From Glutamicibacter sp002979865 (GTDB lineage: Bacteria > Actinomycetota > Actinomycetes > Actinomycetales > Micrococcaceae): 64,000 nucleotides of DNA. A program made the translations under genes and the position numbers. The stretch covers positions 2,170,001-2,234,000 of the forward strand of contig NZ_CP188297.1 in the NCBI RefSeq assembly GCF_050030965.1, written 5' to 3'. The notes under the pieces were generated by a model, which worked only from the letters and a program-made list of their open reading frames with translations, made no database searches and was not told the origin of the DNA. Positions 6,218 through 15,641 of the stretch are shown in pieces (within the stretch, counting starts at the first letter, position 1; every line of letters begins with the position of its first letter).

Positions 6218-8539
6218 ATGCATCGTTCGGCACCCAAAAAGGACATCAACGAAGATGAACTGAAGGTCAGCGAACCCAAGCACGCCGCCGCCGGCTTGAA
6301 GGCCGTGATGGTATCCATGGAGCGCGGCTTCGCCGAAGCCGGCCCGTCGCGTACCCTGCGTTCGATGCTGCGCGTCAACCAGCACGACGGCTTCGACTGC
6401 CCGGGCTGCGCGTGGCCTGAATCCATCACCGGCAAGCGCAAGCCCGCCGAGTTCTGCGAGAACGGCGCCAAGGCCATCGCCGAGGAAGCCAGCGCCCGCA
6501 CCGTCACCCCGGAGTGGTTTGCGCAGCACTCCATCGAGGACCTGCGCGACAAGACCGAATACTGGCTGGGCTCGCAGGGCCGGATCACCGCTCCGATGAT
6601 CATTCGCGAGGGGGAGACCCACTACTCCCCGATCAGTTGGGCGCAGGCCTTCTCGACCATCGCCGAGCACGTGAACGCGACCACCCCGGACAAGTGCGTG
6701 TTCTACACCTCCGGGCGCACCGCGAACGAGACCGCGTTCATGTACCAGCTGCTCGCCCGCTCGCTGGGCACCAACAACCTGCCCGACTGCTCGAACATGT
6801 GCCACGAATCCTCGGGCAGCGCACTGAACCCGACCATCGGCATCGGCAAGGGCACCGTGTCATTGGAAGACTTCGATCATGCGGACCTGATCTTCGTGGT
6901 GGGCCAGAACCCCGGCACCAACCATCCACGCATGCTCTCCGCGCTGGCCGATGCGCGCAAGCGCGGCGCCCGCATCGTTGCCGTGAACCCGCTGCCGGAG
7001 GCAGGCTTCTTCGGGTTCAAGGACCCGCAGACCGTGGGCGGCATGCTGGGCAAGGCCGACCCGATTTCCAGCGACTTCCTGCAGATCAAGGTCGGTGGCG
7101 ACCTGGCCCTGTTCCAGGCCTTCGGCCACCTGCTGCTCGAAGAAGAGAAGAAGCATCCGGGCACCGTGGTGGACCACGAGTTCATCGCCGCGGTCACCGA
7201 CGGGTTCGAGGCCTACCAGGCCGCGCGCGCCACCTTGGACTGGGAAGCTACCGAGGAGGCCACCGGACTGACCCGCACCCAGATCACCGAGATCGCGATG
7301 CTGCTGGCCAAGTCCAAGGCCACCATCATCTGCTGGGCGCTGGGCCTGACCCAGCAGCCGCACTCGGTGCCGACGCTGAAGGAAATCATCAACCTGCTGC
7401 TTTTGCAGGGCAACTTCGGCAAGCCAGGTGCTGGCGCCTGCCCGGTGCGCGGGCACTCCAATGTGCAGGGCGATCGCACCATGGGCATCTGGGAGAAGCC
7501 CGGCGAGCAGCTGCTCGAAGCGCTGGACGCCGAATTCGGCATCGAATCCCCGCGCGCCCACGGCTACGATTCCACCGAGGCCCTGCATGCCTTCGAGAAG
7601 GACGAAGTGGACGTATTCGTCTCCATGGGCGGCAACTTCGCCCTGGCCAACTCGGACACCGAAGCGCTGGAGGCGGGCATGCAGCGTGCCAAGCTGACCG
7701 TGCACATCTCCACCAAGCCCAACCGCTCGCATGTGGTGCACGGCAAGACCTCGCTGATCCTGCCGACCCTGGGCCGCACCGACAAGGACGACAAGCACCC
7801 CACCGGTGCGCAGTTCCTTTCTGTGGAGGACTCCATGTCGGTGATCAAGTCCACCCGCGGCCGGCTCACCCCGGTCTCCGAGCACCTGCTGGCCGAACCG
7901 GTCATCGTTGCCCGCATGGCCCAGGCCATCCTGGGCGATGGGCACCCGGTCAACTGGCGTGCCATGGCCGAGGACTACGACGTGATCCGCGACCACATCG
8001 AGAAGGTGCTGCCCGGCTTCGAGGACTTCAACACCCGGGTGCGGGAAAAGAACGGCTTCGTGCTGCCCAATCCGCCGCGCGATACCCGCTCCTTTGCCAC
8101 GGACATCGGCAAGGGCCGCTTCACCGTCTCCGAGTTCGAGGCCTTGGAAGCCCCCGAAGGCCACCTGATCCTGCAGACCATGCGCAGCCACGACCAGTAC
8201 AACACCACCTTCTACGGGCTCGATGACCGCTACCGCGGGATCAAGGATGGCCGCCGGGTCATCCTGATTAACCCGGAGGACCTGGCCGAGACCGGGTACA
8301 GCGACCGCGACCTGGTGGACGTGATCTCCACCTTCGCCGGCTCCGAGCGCCGCGCCAACCGTTTCCGCCTGGTGTCCTACCCGACGGCCAAGGGCTGCGT
8401 GGCGGCCTACTACCCGGAGGCCAACGCGCTGGTGCACCGCGATCTGGTGGCCCGCGAGTCCAATACCCCGGGTTTCAAGGCGATGATGGTGCGTTTCGTC
8501 GAGCACACCCAGCAGCCCGGACGCACGCTGGATAGCTGA
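6218..8539 (+). CDS. FdhF/YdeP-family molybdopterin oxidoreductase
   Basis: The protein has 773 residues, typical of the YdeP branch of the formate-dehydrogenase H superfamily. It shows CPGCAWPE near residue 60 and SNMCHESSG near 191, then the molybdopterin-binding body (VVGQNPGTNHPRM, PVRGHSNVQGDRTMGI) and a C-terminal MopB-type domain. The CxxC near residue 60 has no complete four-cysteine N-terminal cluster motif around it, as in other YdeP proteins. A strong AGGAGG ribosome-binding site lies 6 bases before the ATG. No separate iron-sulfur or diaphorase subunit is adjacent, so its electron partner is unknown. YdeP relatives are linked to acid resistance or formate metabolism; the substrate is not certain here. 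Confidence 0.9.
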   Translation: MHRSAPKKDINEDELKVSEPKHAAAGLKAVMVSMERGFAEAGPSRTLRSMLRVNQHDGFDCPGCAWPESITGKRKPAEFCENGAKAIAEEASARTVTPEWFAQHSIEDLRDKTEYWLGSQGRITAPMIIREGETHYSPISWAQAFSTIAEHVNATTPDKCVFYTSGRTANETAFMYQLLARSLGTNNLPDCSNMCHESSGSALNPTIGIGKGTVSLEDFDHADLIFVVGQNPGTNHPRMLSALADARKRGARIVAVNPLPEAGFFGFKDPQTVGGMLGKADPISSDFLQIKVGGDLALFQAFGHLLLEEEKKHPGTVVDHEFIAAVTDGFEAYQAARATLDWEATEEATGLTRTQITEIAMLLAKSKATIICWALGLTQQPHSVPTLKEIINLLLLQGNFGKPGAGACPVRGHSNVQGDRTMGIWEKPGEQLLEALDAEFGIESPRAHGYDSTEALHAFEKDEVDVFVSMGGNFALANSDTEALEAGMQRAKLTVHISTKPNRSHVVHGKTSLILPTLGRTDKDDKHPTGAQFLSVEDSMSVIKSTRGRLTPVSEHLLAEPVIVARMAQAILGDGHPVNWRAMAEDYDVIRDHIEKVLPGFEDFNTRVREKNGFVLPNPPRDTRSFATDIGKGRFTVSEFEALEAPEGHLILQTMRSHDQYNTTFYGLDDRYRGIKDGRRVILINPEDLAETGYSDRDLVDVISTFAGSERRANRFRLVSYPTAKGCVAAYYPEANALVHRDLVARESNTPGFKAMMVRFVEHTQQPGRTLDS

Positions 8540-8697
8540 ACTGGAGCAGTGCTAAGCGCTTGACGTAATGCACCTCGCAGCCATTTGGGGTTCACCAGCT
8601 GTCAACCTGGCGGGCTTGTGCGGGAGAATTGACGGCGGGGCGCATCCCGAACGCATGGGGTGCGCCAATCCGCAGTCCACCGAAGAGGAAACTCCCC

Positions 8698-10179
8698 ATG
8701 AGTGCTGCCCGCAGCCAATCCGCTGAGAGCATCAGACCCGAAGACGAACGCCTGCCCGCGCCGAAAACCGTGGCCTACGGTTTCCAGCATGTGCTGACCA
8801 TGTACGGCGGCATCATTGCCCCGCCGCTGGTGATGGGCGGGGCTGCGGGAATGGACACGGCCGAAATGGGCGTGCTCGTCGCCAGCTGCCTGTTCATCGG
8901 CGGCCTGGCCACCATCCTGCAAACCCTGGGCGTGCCATTCTTCGGCGCCCAGCTGCCGCTGGTCCAGGGCACTTCCTTCTCCGGCGTGGCCACCATGATC
9001 GCCATCCTCAACGGCGGGGGAGGCATGCCGGCAGTCTTCGGCGCGGTGCTCGCCTCGGGGGCCATAGGCATTGTCATCGCCCCGTTCTTCGCCAAGCTGC
9101 TGCGCTTCTTCCCGCCGGTGGTCACCGGCGTGGTGATCACGATTATCGGCGTCTCGCTCTTCCCGGTCACCGCCGACTGGGCCATGGGCGGGGCGGGCGC
9201 AGGGGATTCCTATGGCTCGATCAAGAACATCGCGCTGGCCGCCATTACCCTGCTGATCCTGCTGGCGCTGTCCAAGTCCGGCATCCCTGCGCTCTCGCGC
9301 CTGTCGATCCTGCTGTCCATTGCCCTGGGCACCCTGGTGGCCGTGTTCATGGGCATGGCTGATTTCTCGCAGGTGCTCACCGGCGACATTTTCGCGGTTC
9401 CCACGCCGTTCGCCTTCGGCGCCCCGGTCTTCGAGATCGGTGCCATCATCTCGATGATGATCGTCATCCTGGTGACCTATACCGAAACCACCGCAGACAT
9501 GCTCGCCGTGGCCGAAGTGACCGGATCCAAGGTGGATTCGCGGCGCATCGCCAACGGCCTGCGCGCCGACATGCTCTCCTCCACCGTCGCCCCGATCTTC
9601 AACACCTTCACCCAGTCCGCCTTCGCGCAGAACGTCGGGCTGGTGGCCATTACCGGTGTGAAGAGCCGCTTCGTGGTGGCCGCCGGCGGCGGCATCCTGG
9701 TGGTCCTCGGCCTGCTGCCAGTGCTTGGCCGCGTGGTCGCCTCCATCCCCTCCCCGGTGCTGGGCGGCGCCGGCGTGGTGCTGTTCGGCTCGGTAGCGGC
9801 CGCAGGCATCCGCACCTTGGCCAAGGCCAAGGATGACAACATGAACATGCTGATCATCGCGACCTCGCTGGCCTTCGGCTGCATTCCCATGGTGAAGCCC
9901 GACTTCTACGCCGAATTCCCTGCCTGGGTTGGCACCATCTTCCAGTCGAGCATCTCCTCGGCCACCATCATGGCGGTGCTGCTGAACATCATCTTCAACG
10001 AGCTGAACTGGGGCAAGAAGGAAACGTCGCTGCGCACCGTTTACAAGTACCAGCTGGCCGGCCTTGAAGACGGCGACCGCCTGATCGATGGCAAGCTGTA
10101 CGACTCGAAGGGCCTGGAAATCCAGGTCATCTCGGAGCAGCCAGGCCACGCCGGTGACCGTCCGATGCCGCAGGGCTAG
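8698..10179 (+). CDS. NCS2-family purine (xanthine/urate-type) permease
   Basis: The protein has 493 residues with 12-14 membrane segments. The nucleobase-ascorbate transporter signature appears as QNVGLVAITG, and the first half carries QTLGVPFFGAQLPLVQGTSF, typical of bacterial xanthine/urate/uracil symporters. The start at 8698 is chosen because AGAGGAA lies just upstream; the open frame extends 23 codons further upstream without a site. The protein would import xanthine, uric acid or uracil with protons. Xanthine dehydrogenase and guanine deaminase occur about 12 kb downstream, which favours a purine substrate. It stands alone, with 158 bases upstream and a strong bidirectional terminator downstream. 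Confidence 0.9.
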   Translation: MSAARSQSAESIRPEDERLPAPKTVAYGFQHVLTMYGGIIAPPLVMGGAAGMDTAEMGVLVASCLFIGGLATILQTLGVPFFGAQLPLVQGTSFSGVATMIAILNGGGGMPAVFGAVLASGAIGIVIAPFFAKLLRFFPPVVTGVVITIIGVSLFPVTADWAMGGAGAGDSYGSIKNIALAAITLLILLALSKSGIPALSRLSILLSIALGTLVAVFMGMADFSQVLTGDIFAVPTPFAFGAPVFEIGAIISMMIVILVTYTETTADMLAVAEVTGSKVDSRRIANGLRADMLSSTVAPIFNTFTQSAFAQNVGLVAITGVKSRFVVAAGGGILVVLGLLPVLGRVVASIPSPVLGGAGVVLFGSVAAAGIRTLAKAKDDNMNMLIIATSLAFGCIPMVKPDFYAEFPAWVGTIFQSSISSATIMAVLLNIIFNELNWGKKETSLRTVYKYQLAGLEDGDRLIDGKLYDSKGLEIQVISEQPGHAGDRPMPQG

Positions 10180-10203
10180 CGGCAACTCCGAATCCGAAGA
10201 GCA

Positions 10204-10239
10204 AAACGCCCCAGTTCACAAGCGTGAACTGGGGCGTTT
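10204..10239. terminator. Bidirectional rho-independent terminator
   Basis: A perfect 16-bp stem (10204-10219 with 10224-10239) with a 4-base AAGC loop is flanked by A on the left and T on the right. It lies between the convergent permease and Band 7 genes and can serve both. Confidence 0.9.
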
Positions 10240-10252
10240 GGCGTGAAGGCTG

Positions 10253-11143
10253 CTACTGGTTGGAGTCCTTCTGCTTATCACCGGTCATGGTGATGGGCTG
10301 GACCCCAGAATTCGGGAAGCAGCCGATAGGGCTCTGGCCGGATTCGGCGACGATATCCAGGCACTTGGACGTCAGGGTTTCCGGAGTCAGCGAGCGTTCC
10401 AGGATCTTGTTGGCTTCGGCTTCAGCGGTGCTGGTCTGCTTGCGCTGCTGGGCCACGCGGGTCTTGGCGGTTTCCGCCTGCAGTTCATTGATGCGGTTCT
10501 GCGTCGGCTCGTCGAAATTGATGATCGGCAAGGTAACCGAGCGGATCTCGATCTGGGTCTTGACCTTGGCCTGCATCTTTTCCTGGACGGACTTCGCCAG
10601 GCCCTCCAAGTCCTGGCCGCCGCTGGCCGGTTCGCCGTATTCCAGCGGATCATAGGTGGCCATGACCTCGTTCAATGCGGCGCGGAAGTTGCGGTCGACG
10701 AGGTTGGACTGGATGCCCTCGAAGGTGCGGTAATCCAGGAACACGTCCATCGCATCGTCGGTCTTCAGCTGCCACTGGATCGAGGCGTCAACGTCGGCTC
10801 GGCCGTTGTTGCCCAGGCGAACCGGGATGGCGCTGCTGGCGGAGTAGACGTCGTTCTGCACCGAGCCATCCAGCTTCTCGACCTTTTCCCATGGCCACTT
10901 CAGGTGGAAGCCGTTGCTCACCACGGAGGTCGGCTTGCCCAGCGCGACCTTCACGCCTACAGTGCGTGGCTGCACGATGGTGGTTGACATGATGGCCAGC
11001 ACGATCAGCGAGACGATGAAGATGCTGATTCCGGTGAAGCGCGTGGAAGAGCGGTTCTTGTTTTCTGGCTTCATGGATTTGCTGGCAAGCATGACGAGCA
11101 ATCCTACGACGGCGCAAATGACCGCAAGAATAGTGGGGAACAT
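10253..11143 (-). CDS. SPFH/Band 7 (prohibitin-like) membrane protein
   Basis: The protein has 296 residues. Two hydrophobic segments lie at about residues 3-22 and 38-57. A Band 7/SPFH domain follows (VQPRTVGVKVALGKP, GFHLKWPWEKVEKLDG, VRLGNNGRADVDASIQWQL), with a coiled-coil tail rich in Gln, Glu and Ala (about 215-255). Such proteins oligomerise on the cytoplasmic membrane and organise membrane microdomains or regulate proteases. A GAGGAGATC ribosome-binding site precedes the ATG. No NfeD or FtsH-type partner gene is adjacent, so the specific role is open. It is monocistronic, divergent from the aldo/keto reductase and terminated by the hairpin at 10204-10239. Confidence 0.88.
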   Translation of the reverse strand: MFPTILAVICAVVGLLVMLASKSMKPENKNRSSTRFTGISIFIVSLIVLAIMSTTIVQPRTVGVKVALGKPTSVVSNGFHLKWPWEKVEKLDGSVQNDVYSASSAIPVRLGNNGRADVDASIQWQLKTDDAMDVFLDYRTFEGIQSNLVDRNFRAALNEVMATYDPLEYGEPASGGQDLEGLAKSVQEKMQAKVKTQIEIRSVTLPIINFDEPTQNRINELQAETAKTRVAQQRKQTSTAEAEANKILERSLTPETLTSKCLDIVAESGQSPIGCFPNSGVQPITMTGDKQKDSNQ

Positions 11144-11263
11144 GATCTCCTCGATGGTGTGACGGTAATTTATATTCTATCGTTTAGATAATTGAGAACA
11201 AATTCAGACACCGCAACACAGCAGAATGATCTGCCATCGACCGGAAATATGCACTGCGGGCAC

Positions 11264-11279
11264 TAGACTCGGAGGCATG
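11264..11279 (+). promoter_or_regulatory. Probable leaderless -10 element of the aldo/keto reductase
   Basis: TAGACT at 11264-11269 ends 8 bases before the ATG at 11277, the spacing expected when transcription starts at the A of the start codon. A GGAGG at 11271-11275 is too close to the ATG to act as a normal ribosome-binding site. Confidence 0.45.
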
Positions 11280-12266
11280 CAAAAACGAGAACTTGGACGT
11301 ACCCACCGCAACGTGTCGGCCATTGGCCTGGGCACCTGGCAACTAGGCGCTGACTGGGGCTCGGTAGACGAGACCGACGCGCTAGCCGTACTCGATGCCG
11401 CCTACGAAGCCGGGGTGAACTTCTTCGACACCGCCGATGTCTACGGCGATGGCCGCAGCGAGCAGCTGATCGGCACTTGGCTGAAGGCCAACCCGGATGC
11501 CGGGGTCACCGTGGCCACCAAAATGGGCCGCCGTGTCGAGCAGCTGCCGGAGAACTACAACCTGGATGCCTTCCGCGCGTGGAATGACCGCTCCCGCAAG
11601 AACCTGGGCGTGGACACCCTGGACCTGGTCCAGCTGCACTGCCCGCCAACCCCGGTGTACTCCACCGATGCGATCTACGATGCGCTGGACACCATGGTGG
11701 ATGAAGGCCGGATGGCCAACTACGGCGTTTCGGTGGAAACCGTGGATGAGGCGCTGGCGGCAATTGCCCGCCCGAACATTGCCACCGTGCAGATCATCAT
11801 CAACGCCTTCCGCCACAAGCCGCTGGAAACCGTGCTTCCAGCAGCCCGCGAGGCAGGGGTGGGGATCATCGCCCGGGTGCCGCTGGCCAGCGGATTGCTG
11901 ACTAACCGCTACACCCTGCAGACCGAGTTCGCCAAGGACGACCACCGCAACTTCAACCGCGACGGCTCCTCCTTCGACGTCGGGGAGACCTTCTCCGGCG
12001 TGGACTACGCCACCGGTCTTCAAGCCGCTGGCGAGTTCGCCAAGCTGGCTGCCGCCGAGGCGCCCGAAGCCACCAGTGCCCAGGTGGCTTTGGCTTGGCT
12101 GGCCGCCCAGGACGGGGTGAGCACCATCATCCCCGGAGCCCGCAACGCACAGCAGGCCCGCGCGAACGCGGCTGCCGGCTCGCTGCGGATCTCCGAGGGA
12201 TTCAACGCCTCGGTCCGCGACCTCTACGACGCCAAGCTGCGCGAACAGATCCACCCGCGCTGGTAG
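11277..12266 (+). CDS. Aldo/keto reductase
   Basis: The protein has 329 residues from the ATG at 11277. The AKR hallmarks are NFFDTADVYGDGRSEQLIG (catalytic Asp and Tyr), a K in VTVATKMG, LDLVQLHCP near residue 120, and the cofactor-binding C-terminal STIIPGARN. It would reduce carbonyl compounds to alcohols with NADPH; a substrate cannot be assigned. The open frame continues 17 codons upstream, but those residues are outside the family and the start chosen fits the leaderless -10. It stands alone between the divergent Band 7 gene and convergent nirB, with no obvious terminator in the 23-base gap. Confidence 0.9.
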   Translation: MQKRELGRTHRNVSAIGLGTWQLGADWGSVDETDALAVLDAAYEAGVNFFDTADVYGDGRSEQLIGTWLKANPDAGVTVATKMGRRVEQLPENYNLDAFRAWNDRSRKNLGVDTLDLVQLHCPPTPVYSTDAIYDALDTMVDEGRMANYGVSVETVDEALAAIARPNIATVQIIINAFRHKPLETVLPAAREAGVGIIARVPLASGLLTNRYTLQTEFAKDDHRNFNRDGSSFDVGETFSGVDYATGLQAAGEFAKLAAAEAPEATSAQVALAWLAAQDGVSTIIPGARNAQQARANAAAGSLRISEGFNASVRDLYDAKLREQIHPRW

Positions 12267-12289
12267 GCAGCACGGGTGGGATGCCGTTC

Positions 12290-14905
12290 CTAGCCTTGCG
12301 GCGCCCCGACCGGGATGCTGGCACCTAGTGCCACCGGCTCGGCGGGGCGCTGCTGTCCGCGCTCGGAAACATATTCCAGCTCGGTATCCGGTGCGGCGGT
12401 GTTCACGAAGGAACGGAAGCGCTTGAGCTTCACCGGGTCGGCCAAGGTGGCGGCCCACTCGTCCTCGTAGTTGGCCACGTGGGTTTCCATGGCCGCTTCC
12501 AACTCGTCGGCCAGGCCCAGCGAATCCTCGATCACCACCTGCTTGGCCCGTTCCAATCCGCCATCCAGGTCCTGCAGCCAATGCGCGGTGCGCTGCAGCT
12601 TGTCCGCGGTGCGGATGTAGTACATCAGGTAGCGGTCGATGTACTTGAACAGCGTTTGATCATCCAGCCCGCCGGCCAGCAGTTGGGCATGGGCCGGGTT
12701 GGCGCCGCCGTTGCCGCCCACATACAGGTTCCAGCCATCGGTGGTGGCGATCACGCCGATGTCCTTGGCGCGGGCCTCGGCGCACTCGCGGGCACAGCCC
12801 GAAACGCCCATCTTCAGCTTGTGCGGTGCCCGCAGGCCCCGGTAGCGCAGCTCCATTTCGATGCCCAGCGCGGTGGAATCGAGCATGCCGTATCGGCACC
12901 AGGATGAACCGACGCAGGTCTTCACATTGCGCAGCGACTTGCCGTAGGCCTGGCCCGATTCGAAGCCGGCGTCCACCAGCTCGCGCCAGATCTCGGGCAG
13001 CTGCTCCAAGCGGGCGCCGAACATGTCGATGCGCAGGCCGCCGGTGAGCTTGGTGTACAGGCCGTATTTCTGCGCCACCGCTGCAATCACGCCGAGCTTC
13101 TCGGGGGTGATCTCCCCGCCCGGGATGCGCGGCACCACCGAGTAGGTGCCGTCCTTCTGCATATTGGCCAGCACGCGGTCGTTGGTGTCCTGGGCGCCGG
13201 CAAGACCTGCATCCATCGGGTGGGCGCTGGTCTGCGAGGAGAGGATATTGGCGATCACCGGCTTGCAGATATCGCAGCCCTGGCCGGTGCCGAAGCGTTC
13301 CATCACCTCGCCGAAGGCCTGCAACCCGGCCACGCGGATGGCTTCGTAGAGCTCCGGACGGGAGAAGGAAATATGCTCGCACAGGGCGGTGGAAACTTCC
13401 GCGCCGTCCTTGAGCATCTGCGCTTCCATGAGCTTCTTGAGCATCGGCACGCAGGACCCGCACTGGGTGCCGGCACGGGTGCACCCCTTCAACCCGGAAA
13501 CGGTGGTCACCGGAGCTTCGCCCTCGAAACAACCACAACCGGAAACGGCATCGCGGATGGTGCCGGCGGTGACCGAATTGCAGGAGCACAGCACCGCATC
13601 ATCGGGCAGTTCGCCCTCCGGCGCTTCGCCGCCCAAGGCGCTGAGGTACGCGCCTGGTTCGCCGGGCAGCTCCCGTCCGAGTAAAGGACGCAGCGACTGG
13701 TACGGGGTGGCATCGCCAACGAAAATGCCGCCGAGCAGTGTCTTGGCATCGGAGGAAACCACGAGCTTCTGGTACAGGCCACGCGGGGCATCGGCATAGA
13801 CCACTTCCAGCGCCCCCTCGGCGCGGGCGAAGCCATCGCCGAAGCTGGCCACGTCCACACCGGAGAGCTTGAGCTTGGTGGCGGTGTCGAAGCCAGCGAA
13901 TTCGGCTTCGCCCCCGGCCAGCTGTTCGGCCACTATTTCCGCCATGGCGTTGGCCGGAGCGACCAGGCCGATGCAGAAACCCTCGTAGTTCGCGACCTCG
14001 CCGATAGCCCAGATGTGCTCGATATCGGTGGCGCAATGCGCGTCGATGACCACGCCGCCGCGGGGGCCCATGCCGAAACGGGGTGCCGGGCTGCCTGCTT
14101 CGTCAAGGGCCGCGTTGTAATTGCGGATCAGCTCATCGCGGGGACGAACACCGATCGAAACGACCACTATATCCGCATCGATGGTGCGTTCATCAGCCAT
14201 CAGCACGCCGGTGACAGCCGTGCTGCCAGACTCCTGGCTGGTCAGGATTTCTTGCGGGAAAACGCCGTTGTGGACGGTGAATCCGGTTTGCTCGATGAGC
14301 CGGCCCATGGCCTGGCCAGCGCCTTCATCCAGCTGGGTGCCCATCAGCCATTTGCCGCCATCAATGACTACTGCCTCCGCACCCAGTGCTTGGGCACCCG
14401 CGGCAGCTTCCAAACCGAGCAGCCCGCCACCGATGGTAGCTACCACCGGGGTGCGGCCCAGGGAAGCTGAAAGTTCCTTGACCTTCTGCGCGATGGACCA
14501 GACATCTTCCAGCGTGCGGTACACAAAGGTGTGCTCGTTGCCGGCGATTGGCAACGTGGCCGCGTTGGAACCGGTGGCCAGCACCAATTCGTCGTAGCTG
14601 AAGATGCGTCCGTCTTCCGTGGTGACCGTCCGCTTGGTGCTGTCGATAGCGATGGCCTTGGCGTTGGTTTCCAAGGCGACATGCTCGGCTTCCCAGAGCT
14701 TCGGATCGCCGAGGGTGAGATCGACTCCGGGGTTGGTTAACGCCTGGGAGAGCGCCACGCGATCATAGGGAAGGTGGGTTTCTTCGGTCAATACCGTGAT
14801 GCTCAGATCCTGCGGTGCGCGGCTGGCCAGGGCTTCGGTGAAGCGGTGGGCTGCGGGACCGCCGCCGATAACCAGGATGTTGCGTGCATTGTGTGGAGTA
14901 CCCAT
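12290..14905 (-). CDS. nirB: Assimilatory nitrite reductase [NAD(P)H] large subunit NirB
   Basis: The protein has 871 residues from the ATG at 14905; a longer in-frame start exists but adds non-family sequence. Domains in order are an FAD/NAD(P)-binding pyridine-nucleotide reductase (GGGPAAHRFTEAL at about 12-24), a BFD-like [2Fe-2S] region near 439 (CSCNSVTAGTIRDAVSGCGC) with CTRAGTQCGSC, and a nitrite/sulfite reductase module whose siroheme/[4Fe-4S] ligands are in CVGSSWCRYG near 663 and GVSGCARECAEARAKD near 700. It reduces nitrite to ammonium with six electrons. NirD is encoded divergently instead of downstream, which is unusual. Confidence 0.96.
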   Translation of the reverse strand: MGTPHNARNILVIGGGPAAHRFTEALASRAPQDLSITVLTEETHLPYDRVALSQALTNPGVDLTLGDPKLWEAEHVALETNAKAIAIDSTKRTVTTEDGRIFSYDELVLATGSNAATLPIAGNEHTFVYRTLEDVWSIAQKVKELSASLGRTPVVATIGGGLLGLEAAAGAQALGAEAVVIDGGKWLMGTQLDEGAGQAMGRLIEQTGFTVHNGVFPQEILTSQESGSTAVTGVLMADERTIDADIVVVSIGVRPRDELIRNYNAALDEAGSPAPRFGMGPRGGVVIDAHCATDIEHIWAIGEVANYEGFCIGLVAPANAMAEIVAEQLAGGEAEFAGFDTATKLKLSGVDVASFGDGFARAEGALEVVYADAPRGLYQKLVVSSDAKTLLGGIFVGDATPYQSLRPLLGRELPGEPGAYLSALGGEAPEGELPDDAVLCSCNSVTAGTIRDAVSGCGCFEGEAPVTTVSGLKGCTRAGTQCGSCVPMLKKLMEAQMLKDGAEVSTALCEHISFSRPELYEAIRVAGLQAFGEVMERFGTGQGCDICKPVIANILSSQTSAHPMDAGLAGAQDTNDRVLANMQKDGTYSVVPRIPGGEITPEKLGVIAAVAQKYGLYTKLTGGLRIDMFGARLEQLPEIWRELVDAGFESGQAYGKSLRNVKTCVGSSWCRYGMLDSTALGIEMELRYRGLRAPHKLKMGVSGCARECAEARAKDIGVIATTDGWNLYVGGNGGANPAHAQLLAGGLDDQTLFKYIDRYLMYYIRTADKLQRTAHWLQDLDGGLERAKQVVIEDSLGLADELEAAMETHVANYEDEWAATLADPVKLKRFRSFVNTAAPDTELEYVSERGQQRPAEPVALGASIPVGAPQG

Positions 14906-15263
14906 GATCAATTTCGACTTTCGCTGGGAAACGGTGAGTTTCAGGCTGATGAGTCCACTGTAGAAAGCATGCTTTGCGCCGCAATTACCCTTGTGTTTCG
15001 GCCGGAGCAATTCTCTCCACCATCAGACGAAAGCCAGGTGAAGCGGCTGAAACATATTCGAATCATTCGCAATGGGCAATCGTTGCGCAAAGGCAATTGG
15101 ACAGGATAAACCAGCGGATTTCCGGGAGAATCCAGGATTCACGGTGCCCATTTTTGCTGTTAGGCATGCTTTACGGACTGGCAACGGCTGGAAGCATCGG
15201 GCGAAACATGCGGCTTCTAAGCTCGGTATGTCAGCAGATGCCAACCACGAAGGGCTTACGTTC
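14906..15263. promoter_or_regulatory. nirB-nirD divergent regulatory region
   Basis: These 358 bases separate two genes for one enzyme transcribed in opposite directions, so they should hold both promoters. A GlnR-like element GTGAA-N6-GAAAC lies at 15038-15053 (consensus GTNAC-N6-GAAAC, one mismatch). In-frame codons upstream of nirD (from 15072) do not look like coding sequence. Confidence 0.4.
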
Positions 15264-15641
15264 ATGAGCACGCAAATTGCAGAAGACACCCGTGAAGCTA
15301 CTTTGAGCTTGGCTCCGCTTTGCCGCAGTGCAGAGCTGGAGCGTGGATGGGGAGAAGCGCTGTGGCTCGAGGCCACACAGCTAGCCCTGTTCCGTACCGA
15401 AGAAGATGCCTTCTACGCAACCTCGCATCACTGCCCGAACAGCGGCGCGAAGGTCATGGCCCGCGGCATTCTGGGCGACACCATGGTCGAAGGAACCAGC
15501 GTGGCCACCGTTGCCTGCCCGCTGCACAAGGAAGTGTACCGACTGGATACCGGCGAATGCCTGAACGCCGATTCGCTGCCGCTGCCAGTGCAGCGGCTCA
15601 TGGAAATCGAGGGACAGCTATGGATGGAGCAGAGCAAATGA
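15264..15641 (+). CDS. nirD: Nitrite reductase small subunit NirD (Rieske-like)
   Basis: The protein has 125 residues from the ATG at 15264, which follows a GAAGGG ribosome-binding site. NirD-type Rieske-fold features are CPNSGAKVMARGILGD and VACPLHKEVYRLDTGEC. The second Rieske ligand pair (CPLH) is intact but the first lacks its histidine (CPN), so the protein probably binds no [2Fe-2S] cluster, as in other NirD proteins that keep only the fold. It should assemble with NirB. A 32-codon open frame overlaps its stop (15638-15736). Confidence 0.9.
   Translation: MSTQIAEDTREATLSLAPLCRSAELERGWGEALWLEATQLALFRTEEDAFYATSHHCPNSGAKVMARGILGDTMVEGTSVATVACPLHKEVYRLDTGECLNADSLPLPVQRLMEIEGQLWMEQSK

Noticed and set aside
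8602..10185. Long minus-strand open frame of 527 codons opposite the NCS2 permease
   Set aside because: High-GC antisense shadow: composition is His/Gly/Arg/Asp-rich, with no family sense. The permease on the other strand has clear signatures.
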